Assembly (NCBI RefSeq): GCF_041206865.1
Contig: NZ_JBGEDP010000001.1
Span: 5,332,001-5,396,000 of the forward strand
Direction of reading: 5' to 3'
From: Mycobacterium sp. HUMS_12744610
GTDB lineage: Bacteria > Actinomycetota > Actinomycetes > Mycobacteriales > Mycobacteriaceae
Length of the DNA: 64,000 bases
Under the pieces are notes generated by a model. It had not been told where the DNA came from. It saw only the letters and a list, made by a program, of their open reading frames with translations, and searched no databases. The first letter of the stretch is position 1; each line of letters opens with the position of its first letter. Positions 47,615 to 58,676 of this stretch are shown here, one piece after another. The position numbers and the translations under genes are program-made.

Positions 47615-47887
47615 CTACAGGTAGGTGTCGGCCAGCACGGCCACGGTCAGGGCCACGGGCAGGATCGGCAGCCCGATCGCGAAAGCCGCCCAGGCGAGCT
47701 TGCGGCGCCGCCGCAGCCACCAGCCCGACACCCCGGCGCCGGCGCCGAGCACGAGCGCGGCCAGCAACACCACCGGAACCCACCGGCTCACCGTGGTGGT
47801 GTCGTTCCCGACCGAGAAGGCGACCAGCCACAGGACGTAACCGGCGGCCAGGCCGCCGACGGCGCCGACGATGGTGTCACCGCGCAT
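47615..47887 (-). CDS. Small membrane protein (Rv0463-like)
   Basis: This 90-aa protein has three hydrophobic helices: TIVGAVGGLAAGYVLWLVAFSV, VSRWVPVVLLAALVLGAGAGVSGWW and LAWAAFAIGLPILPVALTVAVLAD. They are separated by NDTTT and a basic RRRRK turn. It is 17 bp downstream of lpdC on the same strand. No function is known. Confidence 0.78.
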   Translation of the reverse strand: MRGDTIVGAVGGLAAGYVLWLVAFSVGNDTTTVSRWVPVVLLAALVLGAGAGVSGWWLRRRRKLAWAAFAIGLPILPVALTVAVLADTYL

Positions 47888-47904
47888 CAGCTACACCGCT
47901 GCCG

Positions 47905-49302
<1,398 letters not shown>

Positions 49303-49334
49303 GATCCCACCCTAGTGGGCGGCCGGGCCGGTCG

Positions 49335-49901
49335 TTAATACGGAATGATCCCGACCAGGCAGTGGCCCGTCTGCTGGCAGTAGTAGAAGCCGTACAGCGG
49401 CGCCGCGGCGGCAACCGAGGCCAGCGGCCCCGACATCACCGCCACCGACAACGCCGAGATCAACGGCCGCCCTTCGGTCATCGCCAGCATCACCCCGCCC
49501 ACGGCGCAGGCAACGACGTAGACCAGGACCACGAACACCGGCAGCGACTTGTCGATCGTGTTGTACCACCAGGAGAACAGACCCAGCCCCACCGGCGCCG
49601 CCGCGCACCACACGGCCGCGATCACCAGCGCCAGCTTCCACCACTTCAGGTAGAGGTAACGACCGGGCACGGTGACCGGCGGCACCGCCGCGCCGGTCGG
49701 CTCGCGCTCCGCCGGCGCATCGGGCGGCTCGGAGGGCGGCTCGGGCGCTTCGGGTTCGGTGACCACGGGCACCGGCTGCGCGCCGGTGTCGTCGGAGAAA
49801 TCGGGGACCCAGGACTGAGTGCCGGTGTGCTCGTCGTCGGAGAAATCCGGGACGAACGCCGCCGTCCCGGGGCCCGACTCGGGGTCGTGATCCTCAGCCA
49901 C
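49335..49901 (-). CDS. Membrane protein (Rv0461-like)
   Basis: This 188-aa protein starts at a GTG (49901). The first about 75 residues are acidic and Pro-rich, with a duplicated unit, FVPDFSDDEHTGTQS and WVPDFSDDTGAQP. Three transmembrane spans follow: LALVIAAVWCAAAPVGLGLF, VFVVLVYVVACAVGGVML and PLASVAAAAPLYGFYYCQ. It overlaps the Rv0460-like gene by 8 nt, so it is co-translated. The function is unknown. Confidence 0.8.
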   Translation of the reverse strand: MAEDHDPESGPGTAAFVPDFSDDEHTGTQSWVPDFSDDTGAQPVPVVTEPEAPEPPSEPPDAPAEREPTGAAVPPVTVPGRYLYLKWWKLALVIAAVWCAAAPVGLGLFSWWYNTIDKSLPVFVVLVYVVACAVGGVMLAMTEGRPLISALSVAVMSGPLASVAAAAPLYGFYYCQQTGHCLVGIIPY

Positions 49902-50172
49902 CGGCGACCACCCGCAGGGCGACGAGCACACCGAACCATCCGGGCCCGAGTCCCAGGACGAACGCGCCCAGCGTCGTGACCCAGCGCCGCCCGGAGAACA
50001 GGATCGTCAGCAGCCCGGTGACGGTCGGAATCCCGACGACCAGCGCGATCGCGACGTCCGAGCGGATGCCGGCGTGGGGCGCCGAGGTGAACGCGACCCC
50101 GGCCAGCAGCCCGGCCGCGCACCCGAGGAGCATGGCGCTCGCCAGCAGCCAGGGACGCGGAAGCGGGATCAC
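49894..50172 (-). CDS. Small membrane protein (Rv0460-like)
   Basis: This 92-aa protein has three hydrophobic segments: LLASAMLLGCAAGLLAGVAF, VAIALVVGIPTVTGLLTILF and TLGAFVLGLGPGWFGVLVAL. Its 3' end overlaps the start of the Rv0461-like gene. No known domain. Confidence 0.78.
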   Translation of the reverse strand: MIPLPRPWLLASAMLLGCAAGLLAGVAFTSAPHAGIRSDVAIALVVGIPTVTGLLTILFSGRRWVTTLGAFVLGLGPGWFGVLVALRVVAGG

Positions 50173-50182
50173 GGTGACGAGA

Positions 50183-50682
50183 TTACTGCGGTTGCCCGGT
50201 CGGGGGACGGCACGTTGCCGCCGCGGCCGCGGTGTCGCGGGCCACCACCTGACCCCGCACCGCCGGGCGCTGCCCGCGCTCGTAGGCGGCGCCGGTGACG
50301 ACGGGCGCGGCGCACAGCAGGGCCTGCTCCGCGTCGGTGAAGACCCGGCCGCGGGACAGGAACCGCACCCCTTCCGGGGCCTCCAGGCTGAACCCGCCGC
50401 CGCGGCCCGGTACCACGTCGATCACCAGCTGGGTGTGCTTCCAGGTCTCGTACTGCGGACCCGAGATCCACACGGGCACCCCGTCCCCGACGTCGAGCAC
50501 CCCGAGCAACACGTCGCGGTCGCCGACGAGGAACTCCCCGTGCGGGTAGCACATCGGCGACGACCCGTCGCAGCAGCCGCCGGACTGGTGGAACATCAGC
50601 GGGCCGTGGCGTTCGGCCAGCCGCGCGAGCAACTCGGCCGCGGGGGCGGTGATCACCGCCCCCGCCGGGGGACCCGGGTCCA

Positions 50683-50683
<1 letters not shown>
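50183..50683 (-). CDS. DUF779 protein (Rv0459-like)
   Basis: This 166-aa protein is a DUF779-type protein: MFHQSGGCCDGSSPMCYPHGEF has a cluster of four Cys/His ligands, then GVPVWISGPQYETWKHTQLVIDVV and RGGGFSLEAPEGVRFLSRGRVF. DUF779 genes commonly sit next to aldehyde dehydrogenases (as here), and the Cys cluster suggests a metal-binding adaptor. The start overlaps the aldehyde dehydrogenase stop by one base (TGATG). Confidence 0.83.
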
Positions 50684-52203
<1,520 letters not shown>

Positions 52204-52262
52204 CTGCTCGGCTCCTCGTTCTCACCGCTGTAACACACCTCACAGTACCGCCCGGGGCCACA

Positions 52263-54300
52263 ATGGCTGCCATGACATCTGAGGCTGCCGCCGAGGGCGC
52301 CGACCCGTATCTGTGGCTCGAGGACATCAGCGGCGACGAGGCGCTGGACTGGGTGCGTGCACGTAACGCCCCCACGCTGGCGGAATTCCGTGACGCCGGC
52401 TTCGAACGGATGCGCGCCGAGGCGCTCGAGGTGCTCGACACCGACGCCCGCATTCCCTACGTGGTGCGTCGCGGCGAGCACCTGTACAACTTCTGGCGCG
52501 ACGCCGCCAACCCGCGCGGGCTGTGGCGACGCACCACCCTGGACAGCTACCGCACCGACGCCCCCGAGTGGGACGTGCTGATCGACGTCGACGAACTAGG
52601 CCGCGCCGACGGCGAGAAGTGGGTGTGGGCGGGCGCCGGCGTCATCGAGCCCGAGTACACGCGCGCGCTGGTCGGCTTGTCCCCCGGCGGCTCCGACGCG
52701 TCCATCGTCCGCGAATTCGACATGATCACAAGGCAATTCGTTGCCGAAGGATTCGAGCTGCCGGAGGCCAAGTCGCAGATCGCGTGGGAAGACCCCGACA
52801 CCGTACTGGTGGGCACCGACTTCGGCGCCGGCTCGCTCACCGAGTCCGGATACCCGCGGGTGGTCAAGCGTTGGCGCCGGGGCACATCGCTGGCCGACGC
52901 GGAAACCGTCTTCGAGGGCGCGGCCACCGACGTGCGAGTCTCCGCCTCGGTGGACCGCACCCCGGGGTTCGAGCGCACCCTGCTGGGACGGGCGGTCGAC
53001 TTCTGGAACGAGGAGATCTACGAACTGCGCGGACCGGAACTGATCCGCATCGACGCGCCGACCGACGCGAGCGTGTCGGTACACCGCGAGTGGCTGCTGA
53101 TCGAGCTGCGAAGCGACTGGTACCACGGCACCGCGACGTACCGCGCCGGGGCACTGCTGGCGGCCGACTACGACCGATTCCTCTCGGGCACAGCCGAATT
53201 GCAGGTGGTGTTCGAGCCCGACGCGCACACCGCGCTGCATCACTACGCCTGGACCAGGGACCGCCTGCTGATCGTGACGCTGGCCGACGTGGCCAGCCGC
53301 GTCGAGATCGCCAGGCCGGGCACCTGGCGGCGCGAGCCCGTGGCGGGCATCCCGGCCGCGACCAACACGGTGATCGCCGCCGCCGACGGGAAGGGCGACG
53401 AGTTCTTCCTGGACTCCAGCGGATTCGTCTTCCCGTCCCGGCTGATGCGTGGCACCGGCGCGGGACCACTCGAGGCGATCAAGTCGGCACCGGCGTTTTT
53501 CGACGCCGAAAACTTCGACGTTGCACAGCATTTCGCCGAATCGGCTGACGGCACCGCCATCCCCTACTTCGTAGTGCGGCCCGCCGACGCGCCGGGACCT
53601 GGCCCGACGCTGCTGTACGGCTACGGCGGTTTCGAGACCGCCAACACGCCCGCCTACAACGGCGTGCTGGGCCGGTTGTGGCTGGCCCGCGGGGGCACCT
53701 ACGTGCTGGCGAACATCCGCGGCGGCGGAGTACGGGCCCGGCTGGCACACCCAGGCGATCCGCGAGGGCAGGCACAAGGTGGACGAGGACTTCGCCGCGG
53801 TGGCAACCGATCTGGTGGCCCGCGGCATCACGACGGTGGAACGGCTCGGCGCGCGCGGCGGCAGCAACGGCGGGCTGCTGATGGGCATCATGCTGACCAA
53901 GTACCCGGAGAAGTTCGGCGCCCTGGTCTGCGACGTGCCACTGCTGGACATGAAGCGCTACCACCTGTTGCTGGCCGGCGCCTCATGGGTGGCCGAGTAC
54001 GGCGACCCGGACAATCCCGACGACTGGAAGTTCATCTCCGAATACTCTCCGTACCAAAACATTTCGGCATCGCGGCGCTATCCCCCGGTGTTGATCACCA
54101 CGTCCACGCGCGACGACCGCGTCCATCCTGGCCATGCCCGTAAGATGACGGCGGCCCTGGAGGCGGCCGGGCACAAGGTCTGGTATTACGAGAACATCGA
54201 GGGCGGACACGCCGGGGCGGCCGACAACGAGCAACTGGCGTTCAAGGCGGCGCTGAGCTATTCGTTCCTGCACCGCACGTTGCCCGGGTCCTCCGGTTAG
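52263..54300 (+). pseudogene. Prolyl oligopeptidase family protein (Rv0457c-like), frameshifted
   Basis: The gene is disrupted by one extra G around 53727-53729. Before it, the frame encodes a beta-propeller (DPYLWLEDISGDEALDWVRARN, RGEHLYNFWRDAANPRGLWRRTT, SVDRTPGFERTLLGRAVDFWN) and reaches YVLANIRGGG, then goes out of register. Correct sequence would read GGEYGPGWHTQAIREG. The downstream half keeps the catalytic triad: Ser in GARGGSNGGLLMG, Asp in STRDDRVHPGHA and His in EGGHAGAADNEQ. The two halves together would make about 675 residues, as in M. tuberculosis. No fused frame exists in the given sequence. I placed the start at the ATG at 52263; ATG 52272 is also possible. It is a real pseudogene or a one-base assembly error. 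Confidence 0.85.
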
Positions 54301-54519
54301 CCACCGCGCCCGGAGGGCACCCTGCTGCCCAGTTGCCCCGTCGGGCGCCGTCGCGTGGGTGCGCCTCTGGGTGCTGGCCGGGCACCCGGCCGGCGACCAC
54401 ATCGGCGCGCGGTCCAGCGCTACCAGAGGTACGCGCCGGCCGCCGTGGCCGCCCGTCGCCGTCGCCCTGCTGGTCCGGTGGGCGCGCAGGCGCCGGTCCC
54501 CGAACATAGGATCATCGAC

Positions 54520-54829
54520 GTGTCAGCGATCGAACGCATCGAACTCACGCTGCTGGTGACCGGCCTGATCGGCATCGCGGCCGGGGCAACGCAGGCACGC
54601 TTCCGCTACATCACCCACCGCCGGGCGGGCCGGCGGTACTACTGGACGACCTCGATCGTCGGCATCGTCTGCTTTGCGATCGGGGTGGGCAAGATCTGGC
54701 CGAACGGTATCCTCGCGGCGTCGGTCCGTGGCCATAGTGGTGTTCTCGGCCTACCTGAGCACGCCGTACCTCAAGATCAACGGCCGCATCTACGCGTCGA
54801 CGCCGGAGAATCGACAGCCGGATCCGTAG
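54520..54829 (+). pseudogene. Small two-helix membrane protein, frameshifted
   Basis: From the GTG at 54520 the frame encodes VSAIERIELTLLVTGLIGIAAG, a basic loop with RFRYITHRRAGRR and a second helix (WTTSIVGIVCFAIGVGKIWP). After about 54715 the original frame is nonsense, but the +1 frame continues SVAIVVFSAYLSTPYLKING and ends ENRQPDP with TAG at 54827-54829. The span is 310 nt, one more than a multiple of three, so a one-base insertion explains the break. I do not recognise the family. Left unrepaired, the frame runs on into echA2, creating a false fusion. The 54301-54519 stretch before it shows no convincing gene. Confidence 0.6.
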
Positions 54830-54840
54830 GCTGCCGGGCT

Positions 54841-55767
54841 ATGAAACCTGGCGAGCCGGCACCCCGCTTCGAAACCCTGCTCTACACCACGGCCGGCCCG
54901 GTGGCCACCATCACGCTGAACCGCCCCGAGCAGCTCAACACCATTGTCCCGCCGATGCCCGACGAGATCGAGGCGGCCGTGGGCCTGGCCGAACGCGACC
55001 ACGGCATCAAGGTCATCGTGCTGCGCGGCGCGGGCCGGGCCTTCTCCGGCGGCTACGACTTCGGCAGGGGCTTCCGACACTGGGGCGAGGCCATGACGAC
55101 CGACGGGCGGTGGGACCCCGGCAAGGACTTCGCGATGGTCACCGCGCGCGAGACCGGGCCGACGCAGAAGTTCATGGCCATCTGGCGTGCCTCCAAGCCG
55201 GTGATCGCGCAGGTGCACGGCTGGTGTGTCGGCGGGGCCAGCGACTACGCGCTGTGCGCCGACATCGTCATCGCCAGCGAGGACGCGGTGATCGGCACCC
55301 CGTATGCCCGGATGTGGGGCGCCTACCTGACCGGGATGTGGCTGTATCGCCTCAGCCTGGCCCGGGTCAAGTGGCACTCGCTGACAGGCCGCCCGCTCAG
55401 CGGCGTGCAGGCCGCCGAGGTCGAGCTGATCAACGAGGCGGTGCCCTTCGAGCGCCTCGAGGCCCGCGTCGCCGAGATCGCCGCCGAGCTGGCATGCATC
55501 CCGCTGTCGCAGTTGCGGGCGCAGAAACTGATCGTCAACCAGGCCTACGAGAACATGGGCCTGGCGTCCACCCAGATGCTGGGCGGCATCCTCGACGGGC
55601 TGATGCGCAACACCCCCGAGGCTCTCGACTTCGTCCGCACCGCCGAGACGGAGGGCGTGCGGGCCGCCGTCGAGCGCCGCGACGGCCCGTTCGGGGATTA
55701 CAGCCAGGCCCCGCCGGAGCTGCGGCCCGATCCCACACACGTCATCGTCCCTGATAACGATGGATAG
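54841..55767 (+). CDS. echA2: Enoyl-CoA hydratase/isomerase family protein (EchA2-like)
   Basis: This 308-aa crotonase-fold enzyme starts at the ATG at 54841. [32 protein letters not shown] and [26 protein letters not shown] are the crotonase motifs, including the oxyanion-hole residues. The catalytic acidic residues of classical hydratases are not clear, so the reaction is uncertain. The large open frame upstream of this ATG is an artefact of the frameshifted gene next door. Confidence 0.85.
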   Translation: MKPGEPAPRFETLLYTTAGPVATITLNRPEQLNTIVPPMPDEIEAAVGLAERDHGIKVIVLRGAGRAFSGGYDFGRGFRHWGEAMTTDGRWDPGKDFAMVTARETGPTQKFMAIWRASKPVIAQVHGWCVGGASDYALCADIVIASEDAVIGTPYARMWGAYLTGMWLYRLSLARVKWHSLTGRPLSGVQAAEVELINEAVPFERLEARVAEIAAELACIPLSQLRAQKLIVNQAYENMGLASTQMLGGILDGLMRNTPEALDFVRTAETEGVRAAVERRDGPFGDYSQAPPELRPDPTHVIVPDNDG

Positions 55768-55843
55768 TGAGCTGTACTATAAAAGTCACGAATATGACCA
55801 AGGGCCCCTACGCCCGTGCCCCGGAAGTGCTACGGTAACGACT

Positions 55844-56293
55844 ATGTCTCGGCTGAGCTCTGGCCTGCGTGCGGGCGCCGTTTTACTCGCTTTGGCCCTG
55901 GCCGCCGTGGTCTTCCCCACGACCGCCACCGCCGACTCCACGGAAGACTTCCCGATCCCCCGCCGGATGATCGCGACCACCTGCGACGCCGAGCAGTACA
56001 TGGCGGCCGCCCGGGACACCAGCCCGGTGTACTACGAGCGCTACATGATCGACTACAACAACCACCAGCAGTACGCGCAGGCGACCCAGGACAAGGTGCA
56101 CTGGTTCTTCGGCATGAACCCGGCCGGGCGCCGAGAGTACTCCGAGCACTTCTACGACCAGATCGACCCGCTGTGGTGGGGCTGGCGCAACCACATGAAG
56201 CTCTTCTTCAACAACAAGGGCGTCGTAGCCAAGGCGACCGACGTGTGCAACAACTACCCCCCCGGCGACATGTCGGTGTGGAACTGGGGCTGA
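55844..56293 (+). CDS. Secreted protein required for siderophore secretion (Rv0455c-like)
   Basis: This 149-aa exported protein has a signal peptide of about 30 residues ([23 protein letters not shown], cleavage near TA-DS). The compact aromatic domain that follows ([57 protein letters not shown]) has just two cysteines (about C47 and C135), probably disulphide-linked. M. tuberculosis Rv0455c is reported to be needed for mycobactin/carboxymycobactin secretion with MmpS4/5-MmpL4/5. The mmpS4-mmpL4 genes 2.4 kb downstream fit this role. Confidence 0.88.
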   Translation: MSRLSSGLRAGAVLLALALAAVVFPTTATADSTEDFPIPRRMIATTCDAEQYMAAARDTSPVYYERYMIDYNNHQQYAQATQDKVHWFFGMNPAGRREYSEHFYDQIDPLWWGWRNHMKLFFNNKGVVAKATDVCNNYPPGDMSVWNWG

Positions 56294-56381
56294 GGGTTTC
56301 CACCGAACCCGGGTAGCGCGGCCCGCGTCGTTCGCGAGGCATTCTGTTTGACCCGCCGGGGGCGGGGGAAGGCTGATCGTC

Positions 56382-57665
56382 ATGACGATCAATGCCGATG
56401 ATGTCGATGTGAATGTTGACCTGGACGTGCGCCGCCGGGCTGGCTGGCTGCCGGAGAACCACGAGACGCTGGAGTCGTGGCTGCACGGCCACCGGAAGCG
56501 GGCCGAGCTCAAGGCCGAGCAGACCGAGTTGCACCCGGTGCTCAAGGAGTTCAGGCAACTCATCGACGACGACCCCGTCGTGAACATGTACGTCAACGAG
56601 ATGATCGACCAGGTGCCGCGCACCAAGCAATACCGCAACCGCCACCTGCACGACGTGGACCAGATGCTGCGTCTCATCAACGAGGTCCTCACGATCGCCC
56701 CGGAGTTCGGCGACGAGGCGGTGATCATCCCTCTGAGCGCGGTCCTCGACTGGGCGACGACCACCCCGGCCGGTTTCGCCGCGTTCCGCGACCCCCGGAT
56801 CAACGGGATGATCAAGAAGATCCTCGGCGCGTGGTGCGAGTTCCTCGACAGCCCCGACTCGCTGTACGTGCTCAACGATTCCCCGAAGGGCTGGAAATCC
56901 GAGAAGGCGCGCCACACGCTGGGCATCGAGCAGTTCGTCCACGACCCCGACGACGAGCACTGGGGCTTCAAATCCTGGAACGACTTCTTCACCCGGCGCC
57001 TCAAGGACGGCCAGCGGCCGGTCGCCTCGCCGGACGACGACAGCGTGATCGTCAGCGCCTGCGAGTCGACGCCCTACCGCATCGCCACCAACATCGCGCA
57101 TCGCGACCGGTTCTGGATCAAGCACCAGCCGTACTCGCTGTGCGACATGCTGGCCAACGACGAGTCGGTGGACCAGTTCGTCGGCGGAACCGTCTACCAG
57201 GCGTACCTGTCGGCGATGAAGTATCACCACTGGCACAGCCCCGTGGCCGGGACGATCGTCCGGGCGTTCGTCCAGCCGGGCACCTACTTCTCGGAGACGG
57301 TCTCCAAGAGCTGGGACGCCCTCAAGCCGCCGGACTCCCAGTCCTACATGGCCCACGTCTCGGCGCGCGCGATCCTGCTCATCGAGGCCGACAATCCCGT
57401 CATCGGCCTGATGGCGCTGGTGGCGGTCGGCATCGGCGAGGTGTCCTCCACCCTGATCGGCCAGCACATCAAACCCGGCTACCACGTGGACAAGGGCGAG
57501 GAACTCGGCTACTTCCAGTTCGGCGGCTCGACGCACTGCCTGGTCTTCCGCCCCGGCGCGATCGCCGACTTCAACTTCTCGGCCATCCCCCAGTCCGAGT
57601 ACGGGGACGCGCCGACGATCCTGGTGAACGCCAAGCTCGCCGTCGCACCCGTGCAGCCCCGGTAG
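56382..57665 (+). CDS. Phosphatidylserine decarboxylase-related protein
   Basis: This 427-aa protein has a helical N-terminal region of about 170 residues, consistent with the PSD-associated N-terminal domain found in fungal and bacterial homologues. A PSD domain follows, with WNDFFTRRLKDGQRPVASPDDDS, YHHWHSPVAGTIVRAFVQPGTYFSETV and the self-cleavage motif GGST (S383) in YFQFGGSTHCLVF. Proteolysis at this Ser would leave a pyruvoyl group, so an active decarboxylase of a serine- or amino-acid-like substrate is likely. It differs from Psd of the phosphatidylethanolamine pathway (about 230 aa in mycobacteria). It lies between the Rv0455c-like gene and mmpS4; I do not recall it there in M. tuberculosis. 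Confidence 0.82.
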   Translation: MTINADDVDVNVDLDVRRRAGWLPENHETLESWLHGHRKRAELKAEQTELHPVLKEFRQLIDDDPVVNMYVNEMIDQVPRTKQYRNRHLHDVDQMLRLINEVLTIAPEFGDEAVIIPLSAVLDWATTTPAGFAAFRDPRINGMIKKILGAWCEFLDSPDSLYVLNDSPKGWKSEKARHTLGIEQFVHDPDDEHWGFKSWNDFFTRRLKDGQRPVASPDDDSVIVSACESTPYRIATNIAHRDRFWIKHQPYSLCDMLANDESVDQFVGGTVYQAYLSAMKYHHWHSPVAGTIVRAFVQPGTYFSETVSKSWDALKPPDSQSYMAHVSARAILLIEADNPVIGLMALVAVGIGEVSSTLIGQHIKPGYHVDKGEELGYFQFGGSTHCLVFRPGAIADFNFSAIPQSEYGDAPTILVNAKLAVAPVQPR

Positions 57666-57700
57666 CGCCGGGGCCGCACGGCCCCGAGATTGCGTCATTT

Positions 57701-57953
57701 GACTGATCCCGGGCCGCCCGCCACACGCGACGCTTGACCCGTCGCCGCGCGAGCCGTCGCGGCGGCGGGAGGAGGCGTCGGCGGCCGTGGCGGCGGCAAC
57801 GGCTACACCAGCGCGACGACGGGGCGCACCGTCAGCGCGCACCTGTATCGGCTGTTCCCGAAGCTGGGTGTCACCCGCCGCGCCGGATCGCATGCCGCCC
57901 TCGGCGCGCGTGAAGCCGCAGAGCACAGGTGTGAGTGATTCGACTGATCCCGG
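57701..57953. repeat. Direct repeat around the LuxR remnant
   Basis: GACTGATCCCGG occurs at 57701-57712 and again at 57942-57953, with similar CCGC/CACGCG-rich sequence after each copy and a TTGACC further on. The pair brackets the LuxR remnant. It may record a duplication or deletion between short repeats. The 57666-58220 stretch contains no intact gene. Confidence 0.5.
57741..57938 (+). pseudogene. LuxR-family regulator remnant (C-terminal HTH)
   Basis: The frame ending at TGA 57936-57938 reads TTGRTVSAHLYRLFPKLGVT, the recognition part of a LuxR-type HTH. A preceding piece, SRRREEASAAVAAA, sits in another frame, so at least one frameshift has occurred. No receptor, ATPase or dimerisation domain remains. 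It is flanked by related GACTGATCCCGG segments. This is the decayed tail of a regulator; the target is unknown. Confidence 0.6.
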
Positions 57954-58097
57954 CCGGCCCCCGCACGCGGCGCACGCCGTGCGACGTGTTGACCGGCTTT
58001 CGCGGCTTCGCGTTACGCACGTGATACGCCTTACACTTCAGGGGCGCGAGGGAAGAGGTCGACCGTCCGCCCCCAGGCTTACGGCACCGTGATTTAC

Positions 58098-58116
58098 TTA
58101 GGTAAGCCTTGGTTGT
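58098..58116. promoter_or_regulatory. IdeR-like iron box upstream of mmpS4
   Basis: TTAGGTAAGCCTTGGTTGT lies about 105 bp before the mmpS4 start. Its first half matches the IdeR consensus (TTAGGTTAGSCTAACCTAA) well; overall 12 of 19 positions agree. IdeR represses siderophore synthesis and export genes in iron-replete mycobacteria, and mmpS4-mmpL4 are iron-regulated in M. tuberculosis. The weak right half makes it a candidate only. Confidence 0.55.
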
Positions 58117-58220
58117 GTTACGGCTGACCCACCACCGGGATCGGGGGCGGCCGGCGCGACGCGGCGATCCGCAGTGGAAGCGTGCTCGAGCGGACGGCGG
58201 ACCCGGTCCGCCCGGCCGGA

Positions 58221-58676
58221 ATGCCGACGGTGAAGGGGACTCCGATCTTCAAGTTGCTCTCGCGGACCTGGATTCCGCTGGTGGTCCTGGCGGTGGTGCT
58301 CGTCGGGGGATTCATCGTGTACCGGGTCCACGGCTACTTCGGCTCCACCAAGCGCCCGTCCTACGCCGACAGCAACCTGGAGAGCCCGAAGCCGTTCAAC
58401 CCGAAACAGATCACCTACGAGGTCTTCGGCCCGCCCGGGGCCGTCGCGGACATCAGTTACTTCGACGTCAACGGCGACCCGCAACGCGTCGACGGGGCTT
58501 CGTTGCCGTGGTCCCTGCACATCAGCACCACGAAGGCCGCGGTAATGGGAAACCTTGTGGCGCAAGGTGATAGCGACACCCTCGGCTGCCGGATCACGGT
58601 GGACGGCGAGGTCAAAGCCGAGCGCGTCTCCCACGAGGTCAACGCCTACACCTTCTGCCTGGTGAAGTCCGCGTGA
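58221..58676 (+). CDS. mmpS4: Siderophore export accessory protein MmpS4
   Basis: This protein of about 151 aa has one N-terminal transmembrane helix ([20 protein letters not shown]) and a periplasmic beta domain. The wording ([63 protein letters not shown]) closely follows MmpS4. The ATG at 58221 gives the family's length; a GTG at 58182 would add 13 residues. It pairs with MmpL4 to move carboxymycobactin/mycobactin across the envelope. Its stop overlaps the mmpL4 GTG by 4 nt. Confidence 0.9.
   Translation: MPTVKGTPIFKLLSRTWIPLVVLAVVLVGGFIVYRVHGYFGSTKRPSYADSNLESPKPFNPKQITYEVFGPPGAVADISYFDVNGDPQRVDGASLPWSLHISTTKAAVMGNLVAQGDSDTLGCRITVDGEVKAERVSHEVNAYTFCLVKSA

Noticed and set aside
54355-55767. 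470-aa apparent fusion ahead of echA2
   Set aside because: The first part is a frameshifted small membrane gene; the real echA2 start is at 54841.
56208-57926. 572-aa reverse frame opposite the PSD-like gene
   Set aside because: No domain and no start context; the forward strand carries a conserved protein with a GGST motif.
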